Shown here: in pieces, positions 41,157-50,472 of the stretch
Layout of the letters: the number at the start of each line of letters is the position of its first letter
Position numbering within the stretch: position 1 is the first letter of the stretch
DNA from: 34-65-8 sp964516135
Lineage (GTDB): Bacteria; Pseudomonadota; Alphaproteobacteria; Sphingomonadales; Sphingomonadaceae
Reading direction: 5' to 3'
Assembly: GCA_964516135.1 (NCBI GenBank)
Contig: CAZEWN010000004.1
Span: 1 to 64,000 of the forward strand
DNA length: 64,000 nt
Notes under the pieces: generated by a model
Databases searched by the model: none
Told to the model about the DNA's origin: nothing
The model's input: only the letters and a program-made list of their open reading frames with translations
Translations under genes and position numbers: made by a program

Positions 41157-41861
41157 ATGCGCAAAGTGACCCTTGCCCTTTCCGCCGCGGCGGTCGCGCT
41201 CGTCGGCGGCAGCCTTGCCGCCCAACCCGCCGCGCGCCCCGATCCCGGCGCGCCGATGACACAGGCCCAGTTCACCGAACGGGCCGGGGCAATGTTCGCG
41301 CGCATGGACGCCAATGGCGACGGCGTGATTGATGCGGCCGACCGCGCCGCGCGTCAGGCAGAGCGCTTCGCGCGGCTCGACACCGATGGCAACGGAGAGA
41401 TCAGCCAGGCCGAGATGCAGGCCGGTGTCGAGCAACGCCGTGCCCGCATGGCCGAAAAACAGGCGCGCCGCGAAGAACGCCGCGCCGAACGCGCGCCCGA
41501 GCGGGCAGATCGGGTGGCCGAACGCCGGGCAGCCCGTTTCGCTGCGCTCGATACCGACAACAGCGGTGGGGTGTCGCGGGCGGAGATGGCCGCTGCGCGT
41601 GAACAGCGCGGTGAAATGCGCGCCGAGCGGCGCGCGGGCGGTGATGGTCAACGATTGCAGCGCGCCAAGCGCGGCGGCATGATGCAGGGACTCGCGCGGC
41701 GGGCCGACGCCAATGGCGATCGCGCGATCACCCGCGCTGAATTCAACGCCGCCGTGGCGGCGCATTTCGCCCGGCTGGACGCCAATGGCGATGGCACCAT
41801 CACCGCCGAGGAACGGCGCGCCGCACGCCAGGCGATGCGCGCCGCCCGCGGCGCGGGCTAG
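41157..41861 (+). CDS. Secreted EF-hand calcium-binding protein
   Basis: 234 residues. Signal peptide (KVTLALSAAAVALVGGSLAAQ). Five EF-hand loops: DANGDGVIDAAD, DTDGNGEISQAE, DTDNSGGVSRAE, DANGDRAITRAE and DANGDGTITAEE. They are separated by Arg/Glu/Ala-rich helices (RARMAEKQARREERRAERA) that may form a coiled coil. Probably periplasmic. It sits 44 bases before a two-component system on the same strand; such an EF-hand protein beside a response regulator and kinase is a common arrangement in Sphingomonadales, suggesting it is part of the signalling unit or its target. Confidence 0.9.
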   Translation: MRKVTLALSAAAVALVGGSLAAQPAARPDPGAPMTQAQFTERAGAMFARMDANGDGVIDAADRAARQAERFARLDTDGNGEISQAEMQAGVEQRRARMAEKQARREERRAERAPERADRVAERRAARFAALDTDNSGGVSRAEMAAAREQRGEMRAERRAGGDGQRLQRAKRGGMMQGLARRADANGDRAITRAEFNAAVAAHFARLDANGDGTITAEERRAARQAMRAARGAG

Positions 41862-41905
41862 GGCCACCTTGCGGCGCGTGCCGGGCGCGGGTTAGACCAG
41901 CACTG

Positions 41906-42640
41906 ATGGCCGAACCCGTACCCACCCGCGTGCTGCTCGTCGACGACGAGCCGACCTTGCGCGAACCCCTGGCCGCCTATCTCGCGCGTCAGGGGTTCGA
42001 CGTGCGCGAGGCCGCCAATGCCGCCGCTGCGCGCGCCGATATCGAACAGTTTCGCCCCGACCTGGTCCTGCTCGACGTCATGATGCCGGGCGAGGATGGC
42101 CTGTCGCTGTGCCGTCACTTGGTCGAGACGCGCCAGCTGCCGGTGATCCTCCTCACCGCCAAGGGCGAACCGACCGATCGCATCATCGGGCTGGAAATCG
42201 GCGCGGACGACTATGTCACCAAGCCGTTCGAACCGCGCGAACTGGTCGCGCGCATCCGCTCCGTCCTGCGCCGCGCGGAACGCGGGGCCGCACCGCCGGA
42301 AGAGGACGCCTGCTACCTGTTCGAGGGTTGGCGGCTCGATCCCCTGCGACGCAAGCTGACCGATCCCGATGGCGCGATCGTCTCCATCTCCACCGCCGAA
42401 TTCCGGCTGCTCCGCGCGCTCCTCGATCATCCGCGGCAGGTGCTGGACCGCGATCGGCTGCTCGACATGGTCCAAGGGCGCGAGGCGCACCTGTTTGACC
42501 GCGCGGTCGACAACCAGGTCAGCCGATTGCGCCGCAAGATCGAGGTCGACAGCCGCGACCCGCAATTGATCCAGACCGTGCGCGGCGGCGGCTACTCGCT
42601 GGCTGCCGAGGTCCGTCGCGTCGCGACCGGGCGCGGCTGA
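41906..42640 (+). CDS. OmpR-family response regulator
   Basis: 244 residues. Receiver domain with acidic pocket VDDEP (13-14), phosphoacceptor Asp57 in DLVLLDVMMPGEDG, Thr in VILLTAKG and Lys in DYVTKPFEPRE. Winged-helix DNA-binding domain from about 140: LTPAEFRLL-like STAEFRLLRALLDHPRQVL, NQVSRLRRKIE, IQTVRGGGYSL. Partner kinase encoded immediately downstream (one-base gap). Confidence 0.94.
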   Translation: MAEPVPTRVLLVDDEPTLREPLAAYLARQGFDVREAANAAAARADIEQFRPDLVLLDVMMPGEDGLSLCRHLVETRQLPVILLTAKGEPTDRIIGLEIGADDYVTKPFEPRELVARIRSVLRRAERGAAPPEEDACYLFEGWRLDPLRRKLTDPDGAIVSISTAEFRLLRALLDHPRQVLDRDRLLDMVQGREAHLFDRAVDNQVSRLRRKIEVDSRDPQLIQTVRGGGYSLAAEVRRVATGRG

Positions 42641-42641
42641 T

Positions 42642-44033
42642 ATGGCGTTCCTGCCGCGCAGCCTGCTCGGCCAGGTTCTCCTCGCCGTCATGGCGGCGTT
42701 GCTGGTTGGCCAGGCAGCTTCGGCATTGTTGTTGGTGCGCGCGGCGGAGAATCGCCGCGATGAAGCGATGCTCGGTGCCGCCGCGCTTCAGCTTGTCCGC
42801 CAGCCCGAGCCGCGCCCGCATCGCACTGACCGGAGCGAGCGGCGCAAGTTTGGCGACCGTGCCGCGTTCATGCCGCGTTTGCCTCGCCCCCTGCGGGTCG
42901 AGTGGACCGACGCCCCCAAGCTGCTGCACGGCGAGCAACGTCGGCAGGATCGCGAGCGCGAACTGCGCGATCTTCTGGTCGCGCAGGGCGTGGCGGTGGC
43001 CGACGTCGTCGTCACCGAACGCCGCGTAGGGACAGATCCGTTCATCGCCTCACGCCCGCGACTGGCCCGGCGAATGGAGCTTGAGGAGGCGGCCGGGCGA
43101 ACGCTGCTCGTCGCCGCGCTGCGGCGTGAAGGGGCGAGCCAATGGGCGGTGGCGCGCGTGCCGGAACCACGCGTCCAGCGCGGGGTCTATCGGACAATCA
43201 TGGTCCAGACACTGGTTCTGTTCCTGGCGCTGGGCGCCGCGTTATGGCTGCTGCTGCGCCGCATCACCAGCCCGCTGGGCGTTCTGACCGCGCGGACCGA
43301 GGCGTTCGCCCGCACGCGCCAGGCGGGCGCGCCGCTGCGGCCACGCGGACCCGACGATATCCAGCGACTGATCGGCGCCTACAACACGATGGAGGCGCGG
43401 ATCGGCGCGCTGCTCGACGAAAAGGACGTGATGCTCGGCGCGGTTGGTCACGACCTAAAAACCCCGCTTGCCGCGCTACGGGTGCGGATCGAGTCGGTGG
43501 AAGACGAGGCGGAGCGCGCCCGGATGGCGGCGACGATCGAGGACATCACGCGTTCGCTCGACGATATTCTCGCGCTGGCGCGCGTGGGGCGTGCCGACGC
43601 CCCGCCGGAACGGACCGATCTCGCCGCGCTGACCGCCTCGGTGGTCGAGGAATTCGAGGACATGGGTGAGCCCGTGGAACTGGGCGTGGCGCCGCGGCTG
43701 GTGCGGGCCGTGCATGTCACCTGGCTGCGGCGGGCGCTACGCAACCTGATCGCGAACGCGGTGCGTTATGGCGGCGCTGCGCGGGTCGCCCTGGTCGCGG
43801 ACGGCGACGTCGCGGTCCTGCGGGTGGATGACGATGGACCAGGCATCCCCGCGAATCGAATTGCCGACATGATGGAACCATTCGCCCGGGGCGAGGCGAG
43901 CCGCAATCGCGAGACGGGCGGTGCGGGCCTTGGCCTGGCACTCGCCCGAGCGATCGCGGAACAGCACGGCGGCGCGCTGGTCCTGGCGAACCGGCCCGAA
44001 GGCGGGCTGCGCGCGGAGGTTCGCCTCGGCTAG
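42642..44033 (+). CDS. Sensor histidine kinase
   Basis: 463 residues. First membrane helix about 8-34 (LLGQVLLAVMAALLVGQAASALLLV) and second about 186-206 (TIMVQTLVLFLALGAALWLLL), with a periplasmic sensor of about 150 residues rich in Arg between. A HAMP linker follows (RRITSPLGVLTARTEAFA). Phospho-His270 is in VGHDLKTPLAALR; N box NLIANAVRYGG; G1 VDDDGPGIP; G2 TGGAGLGLALARAI. Acts with the OmpR-type regulator upstream. Ends overlapping the convergent HerA-like gene by 4 bases. Confidence 0.93.
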   Translation: MAFLPRSLLGQVLLAVMAALLVGQAASALLLVRAAENRRDEAMLGAAALQLVRQPEPRPHRTDRSERRKFGDRAAFMPRLPRPLRVEWTDAPKLLHGEQRRQDRERELRDLLVAQGVAVADVVVTERRVGTDPFIASRPRLARRMELEEAAGRTLLVAALRREGASQWAVARVPEPRVQRGVYRTIMVQTLVLFLALGAALWLLLRRITSPLGVLTARTEAFARTRQAGAPLRPRGPDDIQRLIGAYNTMEARIGALLDEKDVMLGAVGHDLKTPLAALRVRIESVEDEAERARMAATIEDITRSLDDILALARVGRADAPPERTDLAALTASVVEEFEDMGEPVELGVAPRLVRAVHVTWLRRALRNLIANAVRYGGAARVALVADGDVAVLRVDDDGPGIPANRIADMMEPFARGEASRNRETGGAGLGLALARAIAEQHGGALVLANRPEGGLRAEVRLG

Positions 44034-45604
44034 CGCATCAGGCCGCCGATCAGATTCCGGACGAAGCGGCCCGCGATGCCGCCGCCGAACTCGGTCGCGA
44101 TCGTCCCGGCGGCCGAGGTCGCGGCGGTCTTCATCGGGTTCGCGCGTGAGGTGCGCCCGGTCATCTTGGCCGCTACGATCGTGGCGGCGCTGCTGGCCGC
44201 GGCACCCATCGCGGCCTTGCCCGCGCGTTCCCACAGGCTGGTGGTCTTGCGTGCGCGCTGACCGACCGCCTCACGTCCTTTGGTCTCCACCTCGGCGGCG
44301 GTTTCGGCCGCATCGACTGCCTTCGCGGCCAGCACTTCGGATGCGCTTTCGCGGTTCACCGGCGTATCGTACTTGCCCTCCAATGGGCTGACCGACTGGA
44401 TGATGGCGCGCTCCTTGGGCGTGACGGGCCCCAATCGGCTCCATGGCGGCCGAATCAGCGTGCGCTGGACAACGGTCGGCGCGCCGTCGCCGTCGAGGGT
44501 GGATACCAGTGCTTCGCCGACTTTCAGCTCGGTGATCGCGGTTTCCACGTCGAGGTCGGGATTGATGCGGAATGTCTCGGCCGCCGCGCGGATCGCGCGC
44601 TGGTCGCGCGGGGTGAAGGCGCGCAGCGCGTGCTGGACCCGGTTGCCAAGCTGGCCCGCCACTTCCTCGGGAATGTCGATCGGGTTCTGGGTGACAAAAT
44701 AGACGCCGACGCCCTTCGACCGGATCAGGCGCACGACCTGCTCGATCTTGTCCTGCAACGCGGGCGGGGCATCGTCGAACAGCAGGTGCGCCTCGTCGAA
44801 GAAGAACACCAGCTTGGGCTTTTCCGGGTCGCCGACCTCGGGCAGGCTCTCGAACAGTTCGGCCAGCAGCCACAGCAGGAAGGTCGCGTAGAGCTTGGGG
44901 CTGCGCATCAACTGGTCGGCGGCGAGCACGTTGATCGTGCCGCGCCCCTGGTCGTCGACGGTCAGGAAATCGTCGATCTCCAGTGCGGGCTCGCCGAAGA
45001 ACCGGTCCGCGCCCTGGCTTTCGAAACTCAGTAGCTGGCGCTGGATCGTGCCGACGCTGGCCTTGGTCACGTTGCCATATTGGGTGCTCAGATCCTTGGA
45101 ATTCTCCGCGCACCAAGCGAGCATGGCCTGCAAGTCGGCGAAATCGAGCAGCAGCAGCCCGTTGTCGTCTGCATGGCGGAAGGCGATCTGGAGCACCCCC
45201 TCCTGCGTCTCGTTCAGCCCGAGCAGCCGCGCGAGCAAGAGCGGGCCCATTTCGGAGACCGTCGTGCGGATCGGGTGGCCCTGTTCGCCATAAAGATCCC
45301 AGAACACCACCGGATTGTCGGCATAGGTATAGTCGGTGAGGCCGATCTCCTTGGCGCGCGCCTCCAGCTTGTCGGCGTTCTTGAAGGTGGGCGAGCCGGG
45401 CATGGCGATCCCGGCAAGGTCGCCCTTTACGTCGGCGAGGAACACCGGCACGCCTTCGCGGCTGAAACATTCGGCGAGGCCCTGGAGGGTCACGGTCTTG
45501 CCAGTGCCGGTCGCGCCAGCGATCAGCCCGTGGCGGTTGGCGCGCCGCAAATCGAGGTGCTGTTTCTCGCCGTTGGCGCCCAGCCCGAGATAGATCTGTC
45601 CCAT
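44030..45604 (-). CDS. HerA-like ATPase / DUF853 helicase
   Basis: 524 residues from ATG 45604 with GGAGG five bases upstream. Walker A GATGTGKT (30-37), Walker B in KLVFFFDEAHLLFDDAPP, and further FtsK/HerA-superfamily motifs FVTQNPIDIP and NRVQHALRAFTPRDQ. Hexameric P-loop ATPase of the HerA-FtsK clade; the DUF853 branch is widespread in Proteobacteria, with unclear biological role. No NurA nuclease gene is adjacent, which argues against a classical HerA-NurA resection pair. A Gly/Ala-rich C-terminal segment (GKAAMGAAASSAATIV) may touch the membrane. Confidence 0.88.
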   Translation of the reverse strand: MGQIYLGLGANGEKQHLDLRRANRHGLIAGATGTGKTVTLQGLAECFSREGVPVFLADVKGDLAGIAMPGSPTFKNADKLEARAKEIGLTDYTYADNPVVFWDLYGEQGHPIRTTVSEMGPLLLARLLGLNETQEGVLQIAFRHADDNGLLLLDFADLQAMLAWCAENSKDLSTQYGNVTKASVGTIQRQLLSFESQGADRFFGEPALEIDDFLTVDDQGRGTINVLAADQLMRSPKLYATFLLWLLAELFESLPEVGDPEKPKLVFFFDEAHLLFDDAPPALQDKIEQVVRLIRSKGVGVYFVTQNPIDIPEEVAGQLGNRVQHALRAFTPRDQRAIRAAAETFRINPDLDVETAITELKVGEALVSTLDGDGAPTVVQRTLIRPPWSRLGPVTPKERAIIQSVSPLEGKYDTPVNRESASEVLAAKAVDAAETAAEVETKGREAVGQRARKTTSLWERAGKAAMGAAASSAATIVAAKMTGRTSRANPMKTAATSAAGTIATEFGGGIAGRFVRNLIGGLMR

Positions 45605-45689
45605 AAGTCCCTCCGGCAGCGACACTTGGCCAGCGCGGGCGTGGCGGTCAACACTCGACTTGGAAGGCAAAGCGGCTAAGGCGGCGGAG

Positions 45690-47498
45690 ATGGCGAACCG
45701 CGCCCCCTTTGTCCTGCTCGACGACGCGCGTGCCGAAGGTGCGGCGGACGCGCATCTGTTCGAAAACCCGCGCGAGGTCTTCGTCGCCCGCCGCCCGGCC
45801 GAGGTGGCCGACGTGCTGGCGCGAGCCGAGGCCGCCCGCGCGCACGGCGGCACCCTTGCGGGCTATATCGCCTACGAAGCGGGCCTTGCGCTCGAGCCGA
45901 AACTGCTGCCGCTGGCCAAGGCGCGCAGCGGCGCTGCAGGACCGCTGGTATGGCTCGGGCTGTTCGACGAGGCGCGCGTCATTCCCGCCGCCGAGGTTCC
46001 TGCATGGCTCGCTGATAATGGCGCGGGCGAGGCCTCGCTCGGCCCGCTCGATCCGCAGGTCTCGTTCGGCGCCTATGCGCAGGCCTTCGCGCGGTTGCAG
46101 GAGGCGATCCGGGCGGGCGACATCTACCAGGCCAACCTCACCTTCCCGCTGGCAGGCAGTTATCGCGGCGATGAGCTGGCGCTTTACCGCCAGCTCCGCC
46201 CGGCGGCGCGGGCGGGCTATGGCGGGGTGGTGTTTGACGGCAGCGACTGGCTGCTCAGCCTCTCGCCCGAACTGTTCGTCTCGCGCCGGGGCCGCGAGCT
46301 CAAGGTCAAGCCGATGAAGGGCACGCGCCCGCGTGGCCGCGATGCTGCGCAAGATCGCGCCTTTGCCGAGGAATTGGCAGGTTCGGACAAGGACCGTGCC
46401 GAGAACCTGATGATCGTCGATTTGATGCGGAATGACCTTTCCCGCGTGGCCGAGGCGGGCAGCGTGCGGGTCGACGCGCCGTTCGCGGTCGAAAGCTATC
46501 CCACAGTCCACCAGATGGTCTCGACGGTGCGCGCCAGCCTTGCCGAAGGGGCGAGCACGACCGATCTCGTACGCGCGATCTTCCCGTGCGGCTCAATCAC
46601 CGGGGCGCCCAAGATCCGGGCGATGGAGCTTATCGCGGAGGTCGAACGCCACGCGCGCGGCGCCTATTGCGGCGCGATCGGGCGGATCGGCCCGCATGAA
46701 GATGCGGCGCTCAACGTCGCCATCCGCACGCTGCGGCTGACCCCGGTCGAGAACGCGCGCGGCAAGGCCGTGCTCGGCGTCGGCTCGGCGATCGTGGCGG
46801 ACAGCGAGGTGGAGGCGGAATGGCGCGAATGCCTGCTCAAGGGCAGCTTCGCGCGGGCCAGCGCGCCCACGCTGACCGCGCCCGCGTTCGAACTGATCGA
46901 GACGATGCGGTTTTCGCCCGAGAGCGGGATCGCGCTGCTCGAACTGCATCTCGAACGCATCAGGGATAGCGCCGCAGAGCTCGGCTTTGCGTTCGATCGG
47001 CACGCGGTGAGAAACCAGATCCAGGCGCTGTGCTTCGAACTGGATCGCTGTTCGCGCGTGCGCCTGCTGGCATCGCGCGGCGGGGCGATCGCGCTCGAGG
47101 CGAGCGACCTGCCCGCCCCGCTTCACGAACCCGCCGTGTGCATCGCGCTGCCGCTGCCGGTCGATCCGGGCGACTGGCGGCTGCGGCACAAGACGAGCGA
47201 CCGGGGCTTCTACGCCGACGCGCTCGCAGTGGCGCAGGGCGAGAATGCGGCCGAGGCGTTGCTGGTACGGGCCGACGGCTTGGTGACCGAGGGCAGCTTC
47301 ACCAATGTCTTCGTCGAGCGGGGCGGCGAACTGCTGACCCCGCCCGCCGCGCTCGGCCTGCTGCCCGGCGTCCTGCGCCGCTCGCTGATCGAGCGCGGCA
47401 GCGCGCGCGAGGCGGAGCTGACGCTCGCCGACCTCGCGGGCGGATTTTTCATCGGCAACGCGCTGCGCGGCCTCGTTCCGGCAAGGCTGCTGCTATGA
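45690..47498 (+). CDS. pabB: Aminodeoxychorismate synthase component I fused to aminodeoxychorismate lyase (PabB-PabC)
   Basis: 602 residues. Residues about 110-380: chorismate-binding enzyme (AIRAGDIYQANLTFPL, SPELFVSRRGRELKVKPMKGTRPRG, LMIVDLMRNDLSRVAEAGSV, FPCGSITGAPKIRAMELI, YCGAIGRIGPHEDAALNVAIRT; core motifs KPMKGT, RNDLSR, GSITGAPK). Residues about 385-602: class IV PLP aminotransferase-like lyase (FELIETMRF, Lys in RLRHKTSDR, VTEGSFTNVFVERGGELLTPP). Together they turn chorismate and glutamine-derived ammonia into p-aminobenzoate for folate. Such fusions are common in alphaproteobacteria. The stop overlaps the RluA gene start. Confidence 0.93.
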   Translation: MANRAPFVLLDDARAEGAADAHLFENPREVFVARRPAEVADVLARAEAARAHGGTLAGYIAYEAGLALEPKLLPLAKARSGAAGPLVWLGLFDEARVIPAAEVPAWLADNGAGEASLGPLDPQVSFGAYAQAFARLQEAIRAGDIYQANLTFPLAGSYRGDELALYRQLRPAARAGYGGVVFDGSDWLLSLSPELFVSRRGRELKVKPMKGTRPRGRDAAQDRAFAEELAGSDKDRAENLMIVDLMRNDLSRVAEAGSVRVDAPFAVESYPTVHQMVSTVRASLAEGASTTDLVRAIFPCGSITGAPKIRAMELIAEVERHARGAYCGAIGRIGPHEDAALNVAIRTLRLTPVENARGKAVLGVGSAIVADSEVEAEWRECLLKGSFARASAPTLTAPAFELIETMRFSPESGIALLELHLERIRDSAAELGFAFDRHAVRNQIQALCFELDRCSRVRLLASRGGAIALEASDLPAPLHEPAVCIALPLPVDPGDWRLRHKTSDRGFYADALAVAQGENAAEALLVRADGLVTEGSFTNVFVERGGELLTPPAALGLLPGVLRRSLIERGSAREAELTLADLAGGFFIGNALRGLVPARLLL

Positions 47499-48142
47499 TC
47501 GATATCCTGTTCGAAGACGGCGAGGCGCTGGTGATCGACAAGCCCGGCGGGCTGCCGATCGAGCGACCGCGCAAGGGCGGCCCATCGCTGGAGGATCACC
47601 TGGATGCGCTGAAGCTCGGCTTCCAGCGCGCGCCCGTGCCGGTCCACCGGCTCGACACCGATACCTCGGGCTGCCTGCTCATGGCGCGCAATCCCAAGGC
47701 GCTGGTGCGATTTGCCAAGGCCTTCGAGGAGCGCAAGGTAGAGAAACGCTACCTCGGCGTGCTCGCGGGCGAGATTGCCGAGGACAGCGGCACGATCGAA
47801 TTGGCGCTGTCGAAGATCAGCAGCGCGGAAAAAGGCTGGCGAATGATCCCGGCGAGGAAGGGCAAGCCCTCGGTCACGCACTGGCGGCGGCTGGCGGTGG
47901 TCGGCGGGCGCACACTCATCGAGTTCCGGCCCGAGACCGGGCGCACCCACCAGTTGCGGGTGCACTCCGCCTCGGGCCTCGGTGTGCCGCTGGTCGGCGA
48001 TCCCGTTTACGGCGACGGGAAGGGCAAACGGACCTTGCTCCACGCCGCCGGGCTGATGGTGCGGCGCGAGGGCAAGCCTGCCATCGAGGCCGCCGCGCCG
48101 CTCCCGGCAGACTTCGCCGCGCTGGGCTTTTCCGATGGGTAG
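47495..48142 (+). CDS. RluA-family RNA pseudouridine synthase
   Basis: 215 residues, ATGA overlap with pabB. Catalytic Asp is in PVHRLDTDTSGCLLMARN. LVIDKPGGLPIE, KRYLGVLAG and ETGRTHQLRVHSASGLGVPLVGDPVYG complete the family motifs. No S4 domain, so it is a short form. RNA target not determined. Confidence 0.9.
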   Translation: MIDILFEDGEALVIDKPGGLPIERPRKGGPSLEDHLDALKLGFQRAPVPVHRLDTDTSGCLLMARNPKALVRFAKAFEERKVEKRYLGVLAGEIAEDSGTIELALSKISSAEKGWRMIPARKGKPSVTHWRRLAVVGGRTLIEFRPETGRTHQLRVHSASGLGVPLVGDPVYGDGKGKRTLLHAAGLMVRREGKPAIEAAAPLPADFAALGFSDG

Positions 48143-48548
48143 GGTGACCGATCTTGCGCTGTCGCTGGCGCAGGAGAAGTTCTTCGTCGCCGGCGGGCCG
48201 GGCGGGCAGAACGTCAACAAGGTCGCGACGGCAGTGCAGTTGCGGGTCGATGTGTTCGCGCTGGGCCTGTCGCCCGATACCTATCACCGGCTGGTCGAGA
48301 TCGCGGGCAGCAAGCTGACCAAGGATGGCGAGATCGTGCTGACCGCGCGCGAATACCGCACGCAGGAACAGAACCGCGAGGCGGCGCGGGCACGCCTGGT
48401 GGCGATGCTGGACGAGGCGCTGAACCCGCCCAAGGCGCGCGGCAAGGTGAAGCTGAACCGCGTCGGCAAGGTCCAGCGGCTGAAAGCCAAAAAAGTGCGC
48501 GGCGAGGTGAAGGCGGCACGCGGCAAGGTCGATCGCAAGGACTGGTAA
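48135..48548 (+). CDS. arfB: Alternative ribosome-rescue factor / peptidyl-tRNA hydrolase ArfB
   Basis: 137 residues. GGQ motif in FVAGGPGGQNVNKVATAVQLR. The C-terminal tail is Lys/Arg-rich (KVKLNRVGKVQRLKAKKVRGEVK), which enters the mRNA channel of stalled ribosomes. Overlaps the RluA gene by 8 bases, so it is co-translated. Confidence 0.92.
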   Translation: MGRVTDLALSLAQEKFFVAGGPGGQNVNKVATAVQLRVDVFALGLSPDTYHRLVEIAGSKLTKDGEIVLTAREYRTQEQNREAARARLVAMLDEALNPPKARGKVKLNRVGKVQRLKAKKVRGEVKAARGKVDRKDW

Positions 48549-48691
48549 CCGCCTGCCTTGGGCCGCTTGACTTTCGCGGGTGAATCGCCCAATGCGCGCG
48601 CCGACCGGGCGGCCGCCGTGCTTCAAAGCGCGTGCCGCCCTATGTGCTTTTCCGGCCGCCACGGCCGCATCAGGATCTACAGGAACACGCC

Positions 48692-48859
48692 ATGGCGAAG
48701 CCCGCAACCGTCAAGATCCGGCTGGTCTCGACCGCCGACACCGGCTTCTTCTACGTCACCAAGAAGAACCCCCGCAACACGACCGAGAAGATGACCTTCC
48801 GCAAGTACGACCCGGTCGTGCGCAAGCATGTCGAGTTCAAGGAAGCCAAGATCAAGTGA
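48692..48859 (+). CDS. rpmG: 50S ribosomal protein L33
   Basis: 55 residues: MAKPATVKIRLVSTADTGFFYVTKKN with NTTEKMTFRKYDPVVRKHVEFKEAKIK. Zinc-free (C-minus) form, lacking Cys pairs. The 143-base leader contains a GGGCGGC/GCCGCCC inverted pair (48607-48613, 48634-48640) and a TTGACT hexamer near 48,569, possibly part of its promoter. Confidence 0.97.
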   Translation: MAKPATVKIRLVSTADTGFFYVTKKNPRNTTEKMTFRKYDPVVRKHVEFKEAKIK

Positions 48860-48934
48860 TCGTGACTGCTGGTGAACGGCGGGAACCTGCCGAGTTCACT
48901 GGCGGTTCAATGCTCCATCCTTAAAGAGCGGAGC

Positions 48935-49603
48935 ATGATGAACATCAGGAACATCGCGATCACCCCCCTGCGCGCCGCGATTGCCGGCGCGCTGGCCGTT
49001 TCCATCCCTGCCGCGACCATGATCGCGCCTGCCGCCCCGGTGGCCGCGCAATCATCGGCCGAACTCGACCGCGTTGTTGCCGCGCTGCGCGGCATCTCGA
49101 CGATGAAGGCGAACTTCACCCAGACCGATCGCAAGGGGCAGACCGTGGCCGGCGTGATGACGCTGAAGCGCCCGGGCAAGATTCGCTTCGAATACGAGCG
49201 GGGCGTGCCCTTGCTGCTCGTGTCGAACGGCAAGTCGATGACACTGGTCGATTACGAGGTGAATCAGGTCCAGCGCTGGCCAATCCAGAATTCACCGCTC
49301 GGCGCCCTGCTCGATCCCAACCGCGATGTGAAGCGGTTTGGCAAGCTCGTTTCGACTGGACATCCGGACGTAATCGGCGTCGAAGTGCGCGATCCCAAAA
49401 AGCCGGAATTCGGCGTGATCACGCTGCTGTTCACCCGGGATGCCAGTGCGCCCGGCGGCTTGCAGCTGACCAACTGGGTGGCGCTCGATTCGCAGAACCA
49501 CCGCACCACCGTGCGGCTCAGTGGGCATCGCTATGGCATGGCCGTGGCCGAAAGTGCGTTCACCTACCGCGATCCCCGTCGCTCCTCCCGTCGTCCGGGG
49601 TGA
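48935..49603 (+). CDS. lolA: Outer-membrane lipoprotein carrier LolA family protein
   Basis: 222 residues from ATG 48935 (another ATG follows directly). Signal peptide to about 39 (AAPVAAQ). LolA fold: VVAALRGISTMKANFTQTDRKGQTVAGVMTLKRPGKIRFEYE (core FTQTDRKG...GKIRFEY), LLVSNGKSMTLVDYEVNQV, FGVITLLFTRD. Carries lipoproteins across the periplasm from LolCDE to the outer membrane. Confidence 0.88.
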   Translation: MMNIRNIAITPLRAAIAGALAVSIPAATMIAPAAPVAAQSSAELDRVVAALRGISTMKANFTQTDRKGQTVAGVMTLKRPGKIRFEYERGVPLLLVSNGKSMTLVDYEVNQVQRWPIQNSPLGALLDPNRDVKRFGKLVSTGHPDVIGVEVRDPKKPEFGVITLLFTRDASAPGGLQLTNWVALDSQNHRTTVRLSGHRYGMAVAESAFTYRDPRRSSRRPG

Positions 49604-49781
49604 ACGGATTGGCGGCGCGACGGGGCCGGTTTGCGACCAATCGTGCACTCCGTTCATGGTCGCGAAAGCCGGAAACACCTAGTGTGAAATCACGACGCGA
49701 TCGGAGGCGGGTTTCCCCCCTGTTGCCCTGTCCTCCAAAACAAGGGTCGGGTCGCAAAGCGTGACGAACGCTGACAAGGAA

Positions 49782-49815
49782 CCCTCGTGCCAATGCCCCC
49801 GGCACGAGGGTTTTC
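49782..49815 (+). terminator. Rho-independent terminator
   Basis: Perfect 10-bp stem CCCTCGTGCC (49782-49791) / GGCACGAGGG (49801-49810), 9-base loop, then TTTTC. It ends transcription coming from lolA or from an RNA encoded in 49604-49781, before rnpA. That 245-base gap has no protein gene, but holds a long imperfect hairpin (49626-49672). Confidence 0.85.
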
Positions 49816-49847
49816 TTTTACCCCGCGCCGACCTAGTCCGATCCGCA

Positions 49848-50222
49848 ATGGACCAGCAGCCGATCGTGATGCGCAAGCGCGCCGATTTTCTTGCCGCCAA
49901 TCGCGGCCTCCGGGTGGCGCGGCCTGGTTTCGTCCTGCTGTTCCGGCCCAATGGCGGGCTGGGCATTCGCTATGGCATCACCGTGACGAAGAAAATCGGC
50001 AACGCCGTGGTCCGGAACCGGATGAAGCGCCGTTTTCGCGAACTGCTGCGGGCCGAACTGCCGGGCGGAGGCCTTGCCGATCATGACCACGTCCTGATTG
50101 GCCGCGATACCGGGGTCGAGCGCGATTTCGCGACACTGCGCGCCGAGTTGAACGCGGCGCTGACGCGGGCGCGCGATGGCAAAGGCGACCCTCCCCGTGG
50201 GCGCGGGGTTCGCGGGCGATGA
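49848..50222 (+). CDS. rnpA: Ribonuclease P protein component
   Basis: 124 residues. RADFLAANRGLRVARPGFVLLF and the RNR motif GNAVVRNRMKRRFRELLR. Binds RNase P RNA to process tRNA 5' ends. ATG 49848; overlaps yidD by 4 bases. rpmH, the common upstream neighbour of rnpA, is not here. Confidence 0.95.
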   Translation: MDQQPIVMRKRADFLAANRGLRVARPGFVLLFRPNGGLGIRYGITVTKKIGNAVVRNRMKRRFRELLRAELPGGGLADHDHVLIGRDTGVERDFATLRAELNAALTRARDGKGDPPRGRGVRGR

Positions 50223-50428
50223 AACACGTCCTGATCGTGATCGCGCGCTTGTGGCAATGGGGGCCCTCGCGGATGTTGCCGCCAACGTGCCGCTATGCCC
50301 CCACCTGCTCGCAGTACGCGATCGAGGCGCTTGGGCGGCATGGGGCAATCAAGGGTGGATGGATGGCACTGAAGCGTATAATGCGCTGCCACCCCTGGGG
50401 CGGGCACGGCTATGATCCGGTGCCGTGA
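50219..50428 (+). CDS. yidD: Membrane protein insertion efficiency factor YidD
   Basis: 69 residues. TCRYAPTCSQYAIEALGRHGAIKGGWMALKRIMRCHPWGGHGYDPVP is the YidD/DUF37 core (CRYxPTCSxY, RCHPW). Small amphipathic protein at the inner membrane that helps YidC. Located between rnpA and yidC as is usual. Confidence 0.96.
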   Translation: MKHVLIVIARLWQWGPSRMLPPTCRYAPTCSQYAIEALGRHGAIKGGWMALKRIMRCHPWGGHGYDPVP

Positions 50429-50472
50429 TAGCTATATAACACACCTCTTTCGTTGATTACGGGATCGTTATC

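Noticed and set aside
44030..45604. HerA-NurA type defence or DNA-end resection system
   Set aside because: The ATPase belongs to the common DUF853 branch and has no nuclease partner beside it.
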